This document shows positions 34,030 through 46,849 of a stretch of 64,000 nt of DNA, piece after piece. The stretch spans positions 22,094,501 through 22,158,500 of the forward strand of contig JAPMAC010000209.1 of NCBI GenBank assembly GCA_028671895.1, in the 5' to 3' direction. The translations under genes and the position numbers were made by a program. Below the pieces are notes generated by a model. That model saw only the letters and a list, made by a program, of their open reading frames with translations, was not told the DNA's origin and made no database searches. Source of the stretch: Oenanthe sinensis. Lineage: Eukaryota > Streptophyta > Magnoliopsida > Apiales > Apiaceae. The number at the start of each line of letters is the position of its first letter. Positions within the stretch are counted from its first letter, which is position 1.

Positions 34030-35687
34030 CGGATATTTGTTATATTATTATAGCCTGTCATATTGCATGTATTAACATTGTCAGCATGTTGTATTGTTAT
34101 AACATCCTACTATAATGAGCAGAATTTTATTTGCGTGTGCACATCAGTTGTATATTTTGTATATGATTATTATATATGTACATTCAATTAAATATTACAT
34201 TTTTAATATATTATTAAGCTCATATTTTCTATTAAAAAAGTTTTCCTAAAATTTAGGAAGTAATTGATTTAAATTTAAATTCTTTTTATCAATAAACCAC
34301 TATCCTATAGGAACTATTTCAAATTAATTTTTATCTTTTTCTCCGGTAGTTATGCCAAAATTTACAACGTTTTATCCTATCTATATTTCAAATAACCGTT
34401 GTATACTTGTGTATATAACACATGGCTAGCTTTTCATTCGATTTTTAATAATACTACAACTCTTGATATCTTGAAAAGTTTTATTCGAAATTTCTTTAAA
34501 CCGAGCTTTATTCTATATTGAATATTTAATACTTAGAGAATATAGGTTGAGTTGTAAACACCTTCAATTCATTGTATTGTTCAAGTTTAATTGATAGTCA
34601 CTTGTTATAGCAAGGGGTTCTAGTATAGAACAAAGTGAGCTACAGTACTTGAAGACTTATTGATCTACAATGCAAGGAGTTTAAGAACAAAGAGAATTCA
34701 GGAGTGGGATTTAAGGAATTCTGGTGGTTCAAGGAACAAATTTCAAAGGAAGATTGGTAGAGTGCTGAAAGACTATTGCTAAAGCTGCTTAGGATTTTAG
34801 CAAGCCATTTCAGTGATTGAGAAACAGAGAGATATATTATTATCTTGTAATTAGACCCGATAATTTTTCACACGACACGAAAACGACATGAAAATACATG
34901 AACACGAAAATACACGACTGAGATTTAGTGTCGGTTTTGTGTTTACCCCTCAGGTACATTACACTACACGAGGTACACGAAATAAATAAATATTATATAT
35001 ATAATATTCCATAATAAATATTATATATAATATTATATATAAAACCAGAATTTAGACAAGGAATGTAAACTTTGATATTTCGTGTGCCAATTCGTATACA
35101 AGTTCATATTTATTTCGTGTATATTTCATATCTTTTCATTTTCGTTTACCAATTTGTGTACCAGATCATGTCATTTCATTTTCGTTTAATTGAAAAAAAT
35201 TCATGTACTTCAGTTCGTGTTGTGTCAGGTTGTTTTTAAAATGTGTCTCGTTCGTGTCAGCAGATCAGGTACACAACTTCTATTCGCGTCATTTTCAGTT
35301 TTACCCATCAAGTACACGAAACACGAAAGTACATGACATGATTATACACGACACGAACGATTTGCCAGGTCTACTTGTAATTGGATTATATTTGATTAAT
35401 AATATATTCTCTTACCAAGTTGGTATATGACCAGGACGTAGACCATTAGACTTAGGAGTCGAACCTGACTAAACATCGTGTGTCTCCTTTACATACTTGC
35501 TTTTAACTGTTTCTGCATTGCATTCATTCTAGCTTACTATAATTGCTTGTTCGATTGAAAACAGTAAGTCAGTTCTAAAGGCACAACAGACTGTTCACAT
35601 TACAATCAACTATAATGGATTGGTAATATTTTAGAATTGGATATAGTCAGCTAAAACACGTATTCACCCTCTCTAGATGCATTTACA
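34030..35687 (+). repeat. Solo LTR of the Copia-1 family, 5'-truncated
   Basis: The sequence follows the Copia-1 3' LTR from its TTGTTATA region (compare 20870 onward) through the GTACATTCA block, the CAAGCCA block and the ATTCTCTTACCA block, to TCTAGATGCATTTACA. About 80 bases at the LTR start are missing or unrecognisable. It is interrupted by the MITE at 34852-35373. No internal region follows. Confidence 0.8.
34852..35373. mobile_element. hAT-type MITE with ACACGACACGA repeats, copy 1
   Basis: It starts TAGACCCGATAAT and ends TTGCCAGGTCTA, imperfect terminal inverted repeats, with perfect 8-bp flanks CTTGTAAT (34844-34851 and 35374-35381). Both arms are filled with ACACGACACGAAA-like repeats facing inward. 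The same family occurs at 60817-61363. It has no coding capacity. Confidence 0.9.
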
Positions 35688-36181
35688 TCTTCGTCCCATA
35701 TTTTGTAAATAGATAAAATTATAAATGTATAATTATTAATAATTAGTCAAAATGAGATTAATCTAATTTTAAAATCAAACTAAAATTAAAATTATAAATT
35801 GAGTAGAGTAATTTATTATATATATATGTATGATAACTATTTTTTTAAAAAAATTGGGCCACGTTCCATGCCATTGCATGGGCTGCTTAGGCTTCAATTC
35901 GGGCCTGAAATTAAAAATGTTTGGATAAATTTTGGTTAAGATATGCACATGGGTATTTTGCACTATACTATAATCTTAGTAAAATATATGCTTTTTAATC
36001 GTACTACAGTGTAGTTAGATATGGGCTTAATTTTAAACAATCAATGTAATAGGACATACAGTTTGATGTAACGTGATGTCGCAATGGTAATACAGTGCAG
36101 TAACTTTTTTTTACATCTTAAATCACGTGTAAAAAGTGAAAACGACTATTATTTTAGGACATAAGGAGTATATAATAAGAT
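35688..36181. other. AT-rich spacer
   Basis: No gene or defined repeat is visible between the solo LTR and the target duplication of the gypsy element. Confidence 0.5.
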
Positions 36182-36186
36182 ATGAT

Positions 36187-37152
36187 TGTTATAGGGAGAA
36201 ATTAATATAACAATAATTACGGAAGTTTGCTGGAATCACAGAATAAAATATGGTAATTTGCTAATGAATTTAATGAAGAACGCGAAAAACACGTGTGCAA
36301 AATGTTGAATTTTGGTAACTGATCTTACTGTTGATTCGTTAGAAAGCCAGAAAATATGTTTGCTCTCTTTATGCCAACCGTCAATCAACTAAAACAAGAG
36401 GGCTACGTACCTTTCTTATAAGGGTTCAAACTATACGTAATTTTTGATGGATAAGTTACCTATGTATTTGTCTGGTCCATCATGCCCAAAATCCTCAGAC
36501 GTGAAGGGTTTTGGCCCAAGTCTGTGCGGATGTAAAGAACAGGCTTCCTAAATGTCTCTAACGGCCATGACCAAAGCCTATCCGGCTGTGGGGACTATCA
36601 TGGAGCTGTAGAGCAAGGGGTCCGAGTAGGGAGTTGTGCGCAATGTGGCATCGCGGAAAAAGTATGTAGAGGTGATCTTGGGCGGATCCTTTGGTAAGAT
36701 GAGAGCACGTGAGGCCAAATTTCTTCAAATAGATAATTATGTTGAGATATTACCTCATGTAGGCCTTTTGTAGTCTTCAGATCAGTAAATAATACCAAGT
36801 GAGGTGAGCCTATAGGGATAGGAGCCTTCCAGATAGTTATGAGAAATCCGTGGTAAATAGCCCGGGCTAGCGAAGCGATCCGAGATAAAGGTCTGGTTAA
36901 AAGACCGGGGCTGAGGTCCCTTTTTTGTCAGATCAATGTAACCTGGAAGAGGGGTGATGAGATGTGAAGTAGGTTGGTGAGCTAGCGTTACGTCCTCACG
37001 CTAGGCCAAGGCCCTTGGAGTATTCTGTTTATCCTCTTGTGATGCGAGAAGGAAATGGGCTTTGGTGCCATGCAAGCCCAAATGCGAAGTGGGATAGCCA
37101 ATTCATGCCATTGGGTATGACTAGGACCCATTCCCGAATATTGGGCATAACA
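36187..37152 (-). repeat. 3' LTR of the Tat element
   Basis: 966 bp, reading TGTTATAGGG at its left edge and ATTGGGCATAACA at its right edge on the plus strand. It is shorter than the 5' LTR mainly through loss of about 85 bases near 36970 (compare 49350-49440). Confidence 0.9.
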
Positions 37153-37168
37153 ACTACCCCTCAATTCT
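37153..37168 (-). other. Polypurine tract of the Tat element
   Basis: On the minus strand AATTGAGGGGTAGT directly precedes the 3' LTR, the expected position for the plus-strand primer. Confidence 0.7.
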
Positions 37169-37509
37169 TCTTTGCAATTAGCGATACGAGGTGACATTAA
37201 ATAGCGGTGCGGTCTGAGATACCTTTGAACTCCTTAAAGCATGTCATGTAAACTGAAGGGTCACAGCCCTCATGCGAGCCGATCTGGCTCATAGCCATTG
37301 GAGTACTCATCAGATCGACATGGGTGGCTAAGATCACACCACCTGCACACCCATTCTCTCTCCTCTTTTGCCTATAATTATGTGAGCTTTCCCGCTTATT
37401 TCTAATCATTTCCAAAAACATTCTCAAGAATTGTTGTCTGATTGTTCTAGGATCAAACAGTGGTTTTTCATTCCCTTCATTGAAGTGTGAACCAGAAAGT
37501 TATATCCAG

Positions 37510-38631
37510 TGTTATTTCCCAGAACTATGCCAATATTTATAGATGGGGGGGGGGGGGGTTGAATACAAATATTAAAATTTTTTGTTTTTAAAATTTGTTA
37601 CTGTTGTTTGAGAGTTAGAGAGAATGTGTTTGAACAACTTAAAGACTGAAAATTAAATATAACAAAGAGATTTAAAATTCCTGATTGATTGGTTTTTCCA
37701 TCACTGTATATTTTTGCTCAATGTTTCTAGGTTAAAATAAACCAAGCTTCGTTTTTACAAAGTTAGAAGATAAATCAACTGTTCTTACAAAGTGCTTTAA
37801 GGCTGAACATTTGATTTAAGAATAATAGTCTAACTTGTGTACACTTCTAACAATGTTACCACACTTGTTTATTAACTACAAGTATGTTTTTATAATTCCT
37901 ATTTTTGGATTGTTTCTATCTACCTTCCTTTTACCTTTTTCTATTTTCAGAAAACAGGCTTGAAAGACAGCTATAGATTGAGTCTTCACAGTCATCATAG
38001 ACTGTCTTCCATAGGTGTGCTTTTGTCCTTTGGATCTTCAATAGATAGTCCTTCTGTGTTGTCTCAATCAATTGATAATTTGCTGTTAAACATATCAATT
38101 GATTCATCCTTTAATCCATCAACTGATGTTCTTCTTCGATTGATCTTTATATCTATCGATTGATAAATAATGACTTATCGATTGATAGATGTTATCAATC
38201 GATATATCAATCGATGGATCTTCACATCAGTTGATGGTCTTCAATACTTGACTTGGCTTCTTCGATTGATCTCCTATCCATCGATGCTTCAATATCAATC
38301 GATCATCTTTCACTTGTGCAATTTTCTATCTTCAAATAATTACAATTTGACAGTTTAATTTACACATCAATCGATGATCTATATCAATCGATTCTAACAT
38401 CAATTGATGAGAATAATATCAATTGATTTACACCTTATTGATTGAAATACACTAAGTACACCTATGCCACAGTCCAATTATCAGTTGATTCATATAAACA
38501 CTTGAACTGATAAATGATTTCCTGATCAATTGATATTTATAACTTTCATATCAATTGATCAGTTACATCAAATAAAATTTTTGTGATTATAAGATTAATG
38601 TTATCATCAAATTACATGTAGATTCCTAACA
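37510..38631 (-). repeat. Solo LTR of family N inside the Tat element
   Basis: The plus-strand text starts TGTTATTTCCC and ends GATTCCTAACA, with perfect TCCAG duplications on both sides (37505-37509 and 38632-38636). It has a run of 14 G at 37545-37558 where other copies have 6 or 7. Between 38040 and 38580 it is packed with ATCRATTGAT motifs. No internal region, so it is a solo LTR. Confidence 0.93.
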
Positions 38632-38636
38632 TCCAG

Positions 38637-41620
38637 TTACGCCAGAATCTTCAAGCGACCAGAGCTCTGACCAATCTTCATCAACAGACTCAAGCCCACC
38701 TTCAACCAGTAGAGGTAACGATTCGAGGCCAAGTTTCTATCTTTACATCATCAATTGCATGCAAGATATTTATGAGATTGCTCATCCATATGCATTATAC
38801 ACGATGCGACCTCACTCTCCGGGTCGCATCATTTCACGCACCACTACTATTCCTCATGTCGCGACTCCGTCTTTAAATCTTTAGGGACGACTCATGTGCG
38901 ATGTGAGGACACTTAGTTATTCCTTGTTTGATTGACACTTTTTTAAATTTTTAATTAAGTGAACACACCTTAATCAGTTCATCATCTGTTTTAGATATCG
39001 AGCAATTCATGCACAAGTACCTCTTCGCCTCTCAGTCATTTTCCACAAGAGCAGTGAGGCTCGCTTGAATTTAGGAAAGAGCTCAATGAGTGTCCGCCAG
39101 AAATTGCCACCCAATTGTCCTTGGGACAGAAATTAGCGAAGAGGTGGCCGCGAACATAGCTCAAGTCCAGTAGACGAGTTCAGACTCATTTAACTTATTC
39201 TTGGACCCATCATGGTCAATGGAGGATTTCAACAGGCATGGTGACCCCGAGGCCTGGAAAAAGGAGAGGCCTGTAGACCAAAGCACAATAGATCGGTCAT
39301 TTCTGACCCGAAAACAGAGGTGTCTTACTAAGGAAGAAGTTTAAGTAGAGATTGCTAGGCTGATGATGGAGCGAGCTGCCAAGATTCGAGCTAATGAGGA
39401 ACCTCTCCATCCTCAATGACCTATCCCTCTTCAAAGCGATTTGAGATGAAGCTCTTTGGGGAGTGCTTACTACGAGACTCATGACCCGAAGGGTAAACGG
39501 GATTATGAGGAGTTTGAACCGAATTTGGAGGATGAAGTGACCTCACACTAGGTCGAGTCTTTAGACGGTGAGGATGATGATGTCGTGACCAGGTCGATAG
39601 ACCTGGAAAATTATGAGTATGTGCCCAAGTAATCGGAGGACAAGGCCAACACTCCCTCTGACCATCCCGAGCTAGAGGGGCCAGTCAATCTGGGTGCAAA
39701 GCCATTAAGTGATGAGGCAAGCAGCTCCACAAGAAAACCATCCTTGCCTCACTTTTTTACGGCCATACATGTTTCTACTAGCCTAACTTCACAGGCTTTG
39801 GAAGAGGTCGTGGATCAATATAGGCTAAAAGGTCGCATCGTTCTGCCGCGGCCTCATCAGAGATGCTAAGGTTCGACCATGAAGAGAATGGTGGTCGAAT
39901 CCCTCAAATGGTTCTCACCACTAGTCGTTTTGAAATAGGGATCGTATCGCCCATGCACCCTTTCATTCAAGTCGTCTGCAAGTACTTTCACGTTGCTCCA
40001 ATTCAAGTAAATCCAAATGGCTAGAGGTCGGCTATTGCACTTTTTCAGATATCTCTATTTATCAGTTTTGCCTGAGTTCAATGGCAAGAACCTGTTACAC
40101 GTGGCTTCAAGCAATGTTGGGCAATGGAAATAACCTTTCTTCAATGTATTCAATGTGATCCGGGTCCAAATTTATTTTAATTATAAACTAAGTAAGTAGT
40201 CTATCTTCGCCTCATTCCTTAACATTTTCTTTTTTCATTCCCCTCGATGTTGAACTGGTTTGTTTGGGTTTTAATTTAAGTTACCCCTTTTCGCACCCCT
40301 CTATCTGGAAAAGCCAAGGAACGAGCCGATAGCTTGCTACAACTGGCTGGGGAGGAGAGAAATGTGAAGAAGTTGGTGACAACCGCGAATCAAGTTGCTC
40401 ATGGATTTTTGAAAGAAGGGGATATGCTAACCCCTAAAAAGGAAAAAAGCGACAATGAGCTCGGTTCAAAAACCCCATGGGAAGCGAGCCCGAACTGAAT
40501 CTGGTAAGCGTGAGGAATACCTAATGCCCTCCTATACTTTGTCATCACATTTGATTATTGCATTGTATCACATCGCACTTGATATTACCTCGTATCGCAT
40601 TCATGTATATTGTATCTACTTAATTGCATTATTTTCACATCTGTTTACTGATCGTTAATTGTGATATGTGCAGGTATGTCAAAGTCCAATATGCTCCCTC
40701 CTCCTTTCACTGAGGAAGATGATGATGTGGCAATTACTGGACCTCCTCCTAAGCTAATCTTGCTTGGTCTGTCCAAGGACCCGAAGGCTTCGGGTAGCAA
40801 GTCTCCTAGTGATGATCCGAAGAGGAAAGCCTTGGAGACTGATACAGCAAAGATGGATCCCAAAAAGCACCAAAGCGGCCCAAGTAAGGATGTCACTGTG
40901 ACGGTTGTTCCTCCTCACGCTGCTGCGAACGCTTTTGTGAAGCTGAACCATTCACTGGTGTCCGAGAGTGAGCTCAACTTATGGGCTCAATCTTCTCTCG
41001 AAGAAAACAGTGATGCTCTTACTCGAGCCGCTGCTAAATTATTCTATAGGCAGCCGAGCTGACATAAGGAGATGCGAGCCATGGTCTACCAACGAGCAGT
41101 TAAACTAAGAAATCACAGTTCTCAAATTCAAAGCCAAATCCTTTGAAAATGAGAAGAAAAAGTTGGTCGACAACCATAAGAGAATATTGAAGGAGGAGAC
41201 CAAGCAGGTGAATCTGATTGACTATAGACTCTAATCAACTTCCTGAATCTGATTGACATCCAGACTCTGGTTTTATTTCTTCAGAAAATCTTCTAAGTAT
41301 AAATGATATTGATACCTGTACATGGACTAACTAGACTCTGTTCTAGTATTTTTTACATCATTAAATGAATATATTCCTAACAGCCCAGATCACCATTTAA
41401 GAGACTGCAATATCTGATTTTGCTAAGGAGACGGAGGTCGCAATTAAAGAGGCGTCCACCCTGGGCCAGGTTAAGTTCACAAAAACCTTTATGTGGAAGC
41501 TTCCGGACTTCGACTGGAGTCAACTAGGCAAAGCAACCCGAGTTTATGCTGAAAGGCTTCGTAAAGAAATAGAGAAGGAAGCGGCTCATCGAGTTGCAGA
41601 CCTTCAGGAAAAGTGAGCTA
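38637..41620 (+). pseudogene. Antisense ORF region of the Tat element
   Basis: Opposite to pol, a degenerate multi-segment ORF runs toward INT. Readable parts: a Ser-rich segment at 38640-38720 ending in a good splice donor; a block at 39910-40070 with MHPFIQVVCKYFHVAPIQVN followed by a PNG and an ALFQISLF stretch, which resembles the plant putative gypsy-type transposon domain (PF04195-like); charged helices at 40310-40500; an open 133-codon frame at 40661-41062; and coiled-coil pieces at 41120-41200 and 41400-41615. Stops and possible introns separate them. Such antisense ORFs are known from Tat elements; their function is unsettled. Confidence 0.7.
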
Positions 41621-42439
41621 CGGAGCAACATCAGCAGGATTAGGATAAGGCCTTGTAATATTTTTTTTAAAAACCAAATATTGAACAAGTATTTTTTGCT
41701 CGCATGTGGGCTGGATTTGATGGGATACGGGCACCCTTCTGCCTCGTACTTGTAATAACTCTGAGTTTTCTATGATGTTTTCAATTTTAATCTCCTTTCT
41801 GTTCACATCGTATTATTCATATACATTTTTATATCTTGTCGTATCGTATGCATCCTTGTTCGCATCGTTCATCGTTCATGCTTCATTTTTCCTTAGGTTC
41901 ACACATATAAGTGCTTTATGGTCACTTCGACGAACACATATTAATAGCCCTGCTTTTCTTACTTTTCATGATTCCAATAGATGACAACCATTCTTAGATC
42001 GTTTTGTTGGCTCGTTCTTATTAGCTCGCCTTGTTCCGGCCTCTCATGAGGGGGCAAGCCCGACTCTCCATATTGGCCTCGAACTGAATGGCCTCGCACC
42101 CATATTGGCCTAGGCTTCGCTACAATGGGGACCGTAGTTATGGCCTCACATCATTAGCTTTTTCCTTGCGCAGCGACACTGGCCCCACGTCGCATCACTT
42201 TGCTGGCCATCAGGCCTCACCTAATTAGCATATTTTGGCCGTGCATTGATACAACTTGATAATTATCGATACACAATAAATAATAATTTGAAAGAAAATC
42301 GTGCATATTGTTTAAATAATTGTCAAACAAAGGGCCAATAGAGTCATTGCATCTGCTGGAAGAGATGTTTATATAATAGTACTACCCCTGAGACTTAGGA
42401 TGATTTATTCATATGAAGTCTAAAAATAAATAGAACTGC

Positions 42440-43560
42440 ATTATTCAAGTCTGTGATTTGGTAGGTTCTTTCCCAAAGCACAGTTTCAACTTTGTAGGGG
42501 CCTTCCCAATTAGTGCCAAAGACCCCATGAACTTGTATCTTGGTGTTTGGCATGACTCGGCATACGACCAGATCTCTAACGCGAATGAGACGGGCCTTTA
42601 CTTTTCCATTGTAGTGCCTAGTGGTTCTCTGATGATATGATGTTAGTCGGGCTTGTGAGTCTACTCAGGTCTCTTTAATCATGTTGAGGTAGAGTCGATG
42701 ATTGACCTCATTATTGTCAGGGTCATAGTGATCTCGACGGAATGGCCCAGAATTGACTTCTACGGGTACCATTGCTTCACATCCATAAGTCAAAGAGAAT
42801 CGTGTCTCCCTTGTGGTGCTTCTCGAGGTAGTATTATAAGACCACAAGACTCTGAGGAGTTTCTCGGGCCAGTTGCCCTTGCTCTCATCAAACTTAGCCT
42901 TAAGAGTGTTCTTGATTATCTTGTTGACTTCTTCAGTTTAGCCATTTGATTGAGGGTGGCACACAACTGATAAGTCCTTTTTGATGCCTAGATTCTCACA
43001 AAACTCCCACATTTCCTGAGAATCAAACAACTTTCCATTATCTGAGATTTATTTGTAAGGATGTCAAACCTGCACACAATGACCCGGTACACAAAGTCCT
43101 TAAGCTTCTTGGCAGTAATAGTGGCCAGAGGTTCAGCGTCATCCCACTTGGTGAAATAATCGACCACTATCACAGCATACTTGACTCCTCATTTAGATTT
43201 TGGAAGTTCTCCTATTAGATCAATCCCCCACATGGAAAATAGCCACGGGCTCATGAGAGAGGTGAGTAGGGCTGCTAGGATGTTGCTGAAGTTAGCATAC
43301 CCCCGACATTTTTCATAAGATCTAGCAAATTGAAAAGCATCATGCTTGAGAGTGTGCAAGTAGTAGCCTTGACGGAGGATCTTTTGGGCTAGAGAGCTAC
43401 CCCCATGTGATTGCCATAGATACCTTCAGGTACTTCCCTAAGTATGTAATAGCACTCAGTCACATCAACACGTCTGAGCAGCGGTACGTTATAGCCTATC
43501 TTATACAAGACCTAATCATAAATGACATAGTGTGCTGCCTTGTATTTGATTATCCTAGTT
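42440..43560 (-). pseudogene. Tat element integrase
   Basis: Minus-strand blocks in order: GNHMG after REVPEGIY (zinc-binding region), the core beginning VVDYFTKWDDAEPLATITAK, then KDLSVVCHPQSNG, then LWSYNTTSRSTTRETRFSLT and a C-terminal RVRDLV segment. These are typical Ty3/gypsy integrase. Several stops interrupt it, and it is non-functional. Confidence 0.85.
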
Positions 43561-43809
43561 TCATTCTTATCTTCGGGTAGTGAGCCTGTTTTGATATAAT
43601 CCCATATCGGGGTCATCCTAGTCGGGGCTAGTATAATAACTTCAATCTCCATTAGCTCTAGTGATGAGGGCTTCTTCATGTCTATCTCCTCGGGGACACT
43701 GGGACTCTCTGAATTACAAGGGGAATGACCCCTAACAGAGTGGCCTCGCTCTGAGAGTCGAGCTTGTCTAGCGCATCTACATGTACATTTTGGTCCCGTG
43801 GGAGTTGTT

Positions 43810-44115
43810 CTATTCTGACTTCATTGAACAGGCTGATGAGCCATTGAGAGCTCTTGAGATATACCTCTGTCCGAGGGCCCTTAGCTTGGAATCCCCTTTA
43901 ATTTGGTAGACATCTAACATAGAGTCACTGAAGACGTTAATGTTCTCTGCCTTCCTGTTCAGGGCTATTTTAAGGCCAGATATTAGAGCCTCATGTTCAA
44001 CATCATTATTTACGGCCTGAAAGGTGAAGTGAATAACAGTGCTGAACCTATGTCCCTCTAGAGTGATTAGTTCAATCCATGCAACTCCTCCTCCATTATT
44101 CACTGCTCCATCCAC
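43810..44115 (-). pseudogene. Tat element second RNase H (aRNH-like)
   Basis: The frame opens with MDGAVNNGGGVAWIEL and has EHEALISGLKIAL and FSDSML, the pattern of an archaeal-type RNase H domain placed between the normal RNase H and integrase. The D, E, D catalytic positions are recognisable. Only 101 codons are open. This second RNase H is diagnostic for Tat-type elements. Confidence 0.8.
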
Positions 44116-44530
44116 ATACAGGGACCACTACAGGGTGATGTTCTCCTTGATTTTTTCTTTTTGTGGTGTTTGAGACCTCGATGAGGGCTTGTGATCTCTC
44201 CTTAGTTTGAGGTGGAAATTCCAAGATAAAGTCGGCTAGTGCCTTCCCCTTGATATCACTATAGGGCTTGTAAGAGACATCAAACTTGCGTAGCTTGACC
44301 GTCCACTTCAATAGTCTTTCAGATGTTTTGGGTTTATGCATCACCTGCCTCAAAGGATAGACGGTTCTCACTTTAATCTTATGGGCCTGGAAGTATGGCT
44401 GAAGCTTTCTAGAAGCTAGGATGAGAACATATACTAAATTCTCCATATTAGTGTACTGGATCTCGGCATAAAAAATCCTCTTGCTCACGTAGTATACGGG
44501 GAACTGAGCATCTCCTTATTCCCTGACCAG
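44096..44530 (-). pseudogene. Tat element first RNase H
   Basis: The blocks FYAEIQYTNMENLVYVLI, KIKVRTVYPLRQVMHKP and KWTVKLRKFDVSYKPYSDIK with KALADFI match the Ty3/gypsy RNase H and tether region. 130 codons are open. Confidence 0.85.
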
Positions 44531-44799
44531 CTAAGAGAGGCGGGTTGCCCAGATGATCTTTGATTCTATGGAAGGCTTTTTCACACTCAGGAGTCCACTC
44601 GAATTTATTTCATATCTTCTTGATGGCCTTGAAGAACTCTTGGCACTTGTCAGAGAATTTAGAGATGAATCGGTTTAGAGTTGCTATTTGGCCAGTTAGG
44701 CTTTCAACTTCCTTAACATTCCTGGGTGATCTCATCTCCATTAGAGCTTTGATATTTGTTGGGTTAGTTTCAATTCCTTGGTGATTGACAATGAAACCA

Positions 44800-45549
44800 A
44801 GAAATTTCCCGGACTCTACCTCGAATACATACTTCTAGGGATTGAGCTTCATCTGGTACTCCCTCAAAATGCTAAAAATCTTGGCTAAGTGGTCAACGTG
44901 ATCTGCCTCCTCCTAAGACTTAACCAACATGTCATCCATGTATACTTCTATAGTTTTACTAATTTTTTTCTTGAACATCATGTCAACTAGCCTCCGATAG
45001 GTAGCCCCAGCGTTGAGTAAGCCGAAGAGAATTCCAATGTAACAATAGAGACCCCTATCGGTGATAAAGATCATGTGCTCCTGGTCGGGCTCATATATAA
45101 GGATATGGATGTACCCTGAATATGAATCCATTGTAGTATGTGACCAGCAGTTGAATCCACCAGTTGATCGATCCTTGGCAGAGGGAAGCTTTCCTTAGGA
45201 CAATGTTTCTTTAAATCAGTGAAGTCTATTTGGTCCTCCACTTCCCATTAGGCTTCTTTACGAGAACTGGATTGACCAACCATGTGGGATAGAATGCCTC
45301 TTTGATGAGACCAACATTGAGGAGTTGGTCCACCTCTTCTTTGAGAGATTCTGCTCTTTCTCCACTGATAAGGCAACTTTTAAGCTGCACCCCCTTTTTA
45401 CTTAGGTCAATGTTGAGCCGATGACACATAACTTTCGGGTCAATTCCTACTATGTCAGTGTGTGACCAGGCAAACACGTACATATTATTTTTGAGGAAGG
45501 AGACCAGAGATTCTTTCATTTCTAGGCTGAGATTAGAGCCGATCTTCAA
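44800..45549 (-). pseudogene. Tat element reverse transcriptase
   Basis: An N-terminal segment (45549-45226) has MYVFAWSHTDIVGIDP and PTWLVNPVLVKKPNGKWR. The second segment (45131-44913) begins MDSYSGYIHI and ends with the catalytic box VYMDDMLVKS. Further thumb sequence follows (KYVFEVESGKFLGFIV) after stops. A piece between the segments around 45140-45220 is frameshifted. Confidence 0.9.
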
Positions 45550-46136
45550 TCACTTGGAGGGGTTATGAGCATCTACTAGAATTGTGATGACATCCTCGGT
45601 GCCCTAGCTCTCTCCACGTGAGCGGGCATACGTAAGTCTATATCCATCTTGAAATCTCGGGTCTTACTTGTTTCTCCCACTTTTTTTGACAAAAATCCCT
45701 TTACCATTCATCTCTTCTAGCAAATATCCCTCGGGACCGTGAGAGTTGATCAATTTCTCGAAAGTAAATGTGACTTCCCGGATGATCCCATTGTTGAGGT
45801 CTATCACTGTTGAGGTTTCCTTGCGGACCCATTTACCCTTGATGATTATTTTTTCCAGCTGCTTTGGGGTCTCTTCGTCATTGCTGGGTTCTTCTACAAT
45901 TCCTTCTACAAAATTTTAAATTGGTTGGGACGGCTCCATCATGAGTACGCCGGACACATGCTCTCCCTGAATTCCCATGTTTACAAAATAATCTAGTGGG
46001 AATTCCTCAATAGGAATAATGTTGCATATAGCGTTTTCTGATTCTGGCTCATAATCTTCTACATTTATGGCCACAACCCCCGATTATCTTTTTCAGCTGT
46101 ACGGAGAGCCTTGTTATAGTATTCTCGAGATTCATA

Positions 46137-46571
46137 CTAACAGCCTTTGATGCACCCTACCCCTTTGGGAGTGGGGTACTTCTTTGAGAGGTGGTAGATG
46201 GAGGTCACCACTCTCATTTCTTTAAGAATGGGTCGGCCAATTATGGCATTATAGGCGGAATACGGGTCCACTACTATGAAGTCAATTACCTGAGTGGTCA
46301 TGTAGGGCTCTTTTCCTAGAGTGATGGAAAGTTTGCTGAGGTTTTTAATGCTAACTGATACTCCAGTGAACCCATATAACTGGCCAATAGTAGGTGAGAG
46401 GTCTTGGTCTAGGAGACTCATCTTCTGATAGACATCGTAAGTGAGGACATTAACTACACTCTCATTATCAACAAGTACCCTATGCATACTGAAAGAGACA
46501 ATTATTAATTTAAAAACTAAGGCATCACTGTGAGGGTGATGAGACCACTTAACATCTTCCTCAGTGAACAT
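46137..46571 (-). pseudogene. Tat element aspartic protease region
   Basis: 144 open codons with the block HRVLVDNESVVNVLTYDVY, corresponding to the usual RVLVDTGSSVDIL active site but with the DTG changed to DNE, so catalysis would be lost. YNAIIGRPILKEMRVVTS matches the C-terminal part of the retropepsin region. Confidence 0.82.
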
Positions 46572-46849
46572 AATATCGGTATCTTCTCCCTTTAATAACT
46601 TAGGAGGCCTGTGAGAGAGGTGATGAATGTTGGTGAGATGGCGATCCTTAGCTTCTCGAGCACACCAATCTATTGCTCTTCTGCTATCCCCGCCAATGTG
46701 AGGACCCTCTATGATGACATGAATGATACCCGCCCGGGTAGTTCTATCTTTGTTTTTAGCTTTCTTATCTTTCGACCGAGGAGGTGAGACATTGTAGTAA
46801 TCATCCCCTGGTGTTTCTTCACTTCTCTGACTACCTATTCAGTGAGGTG

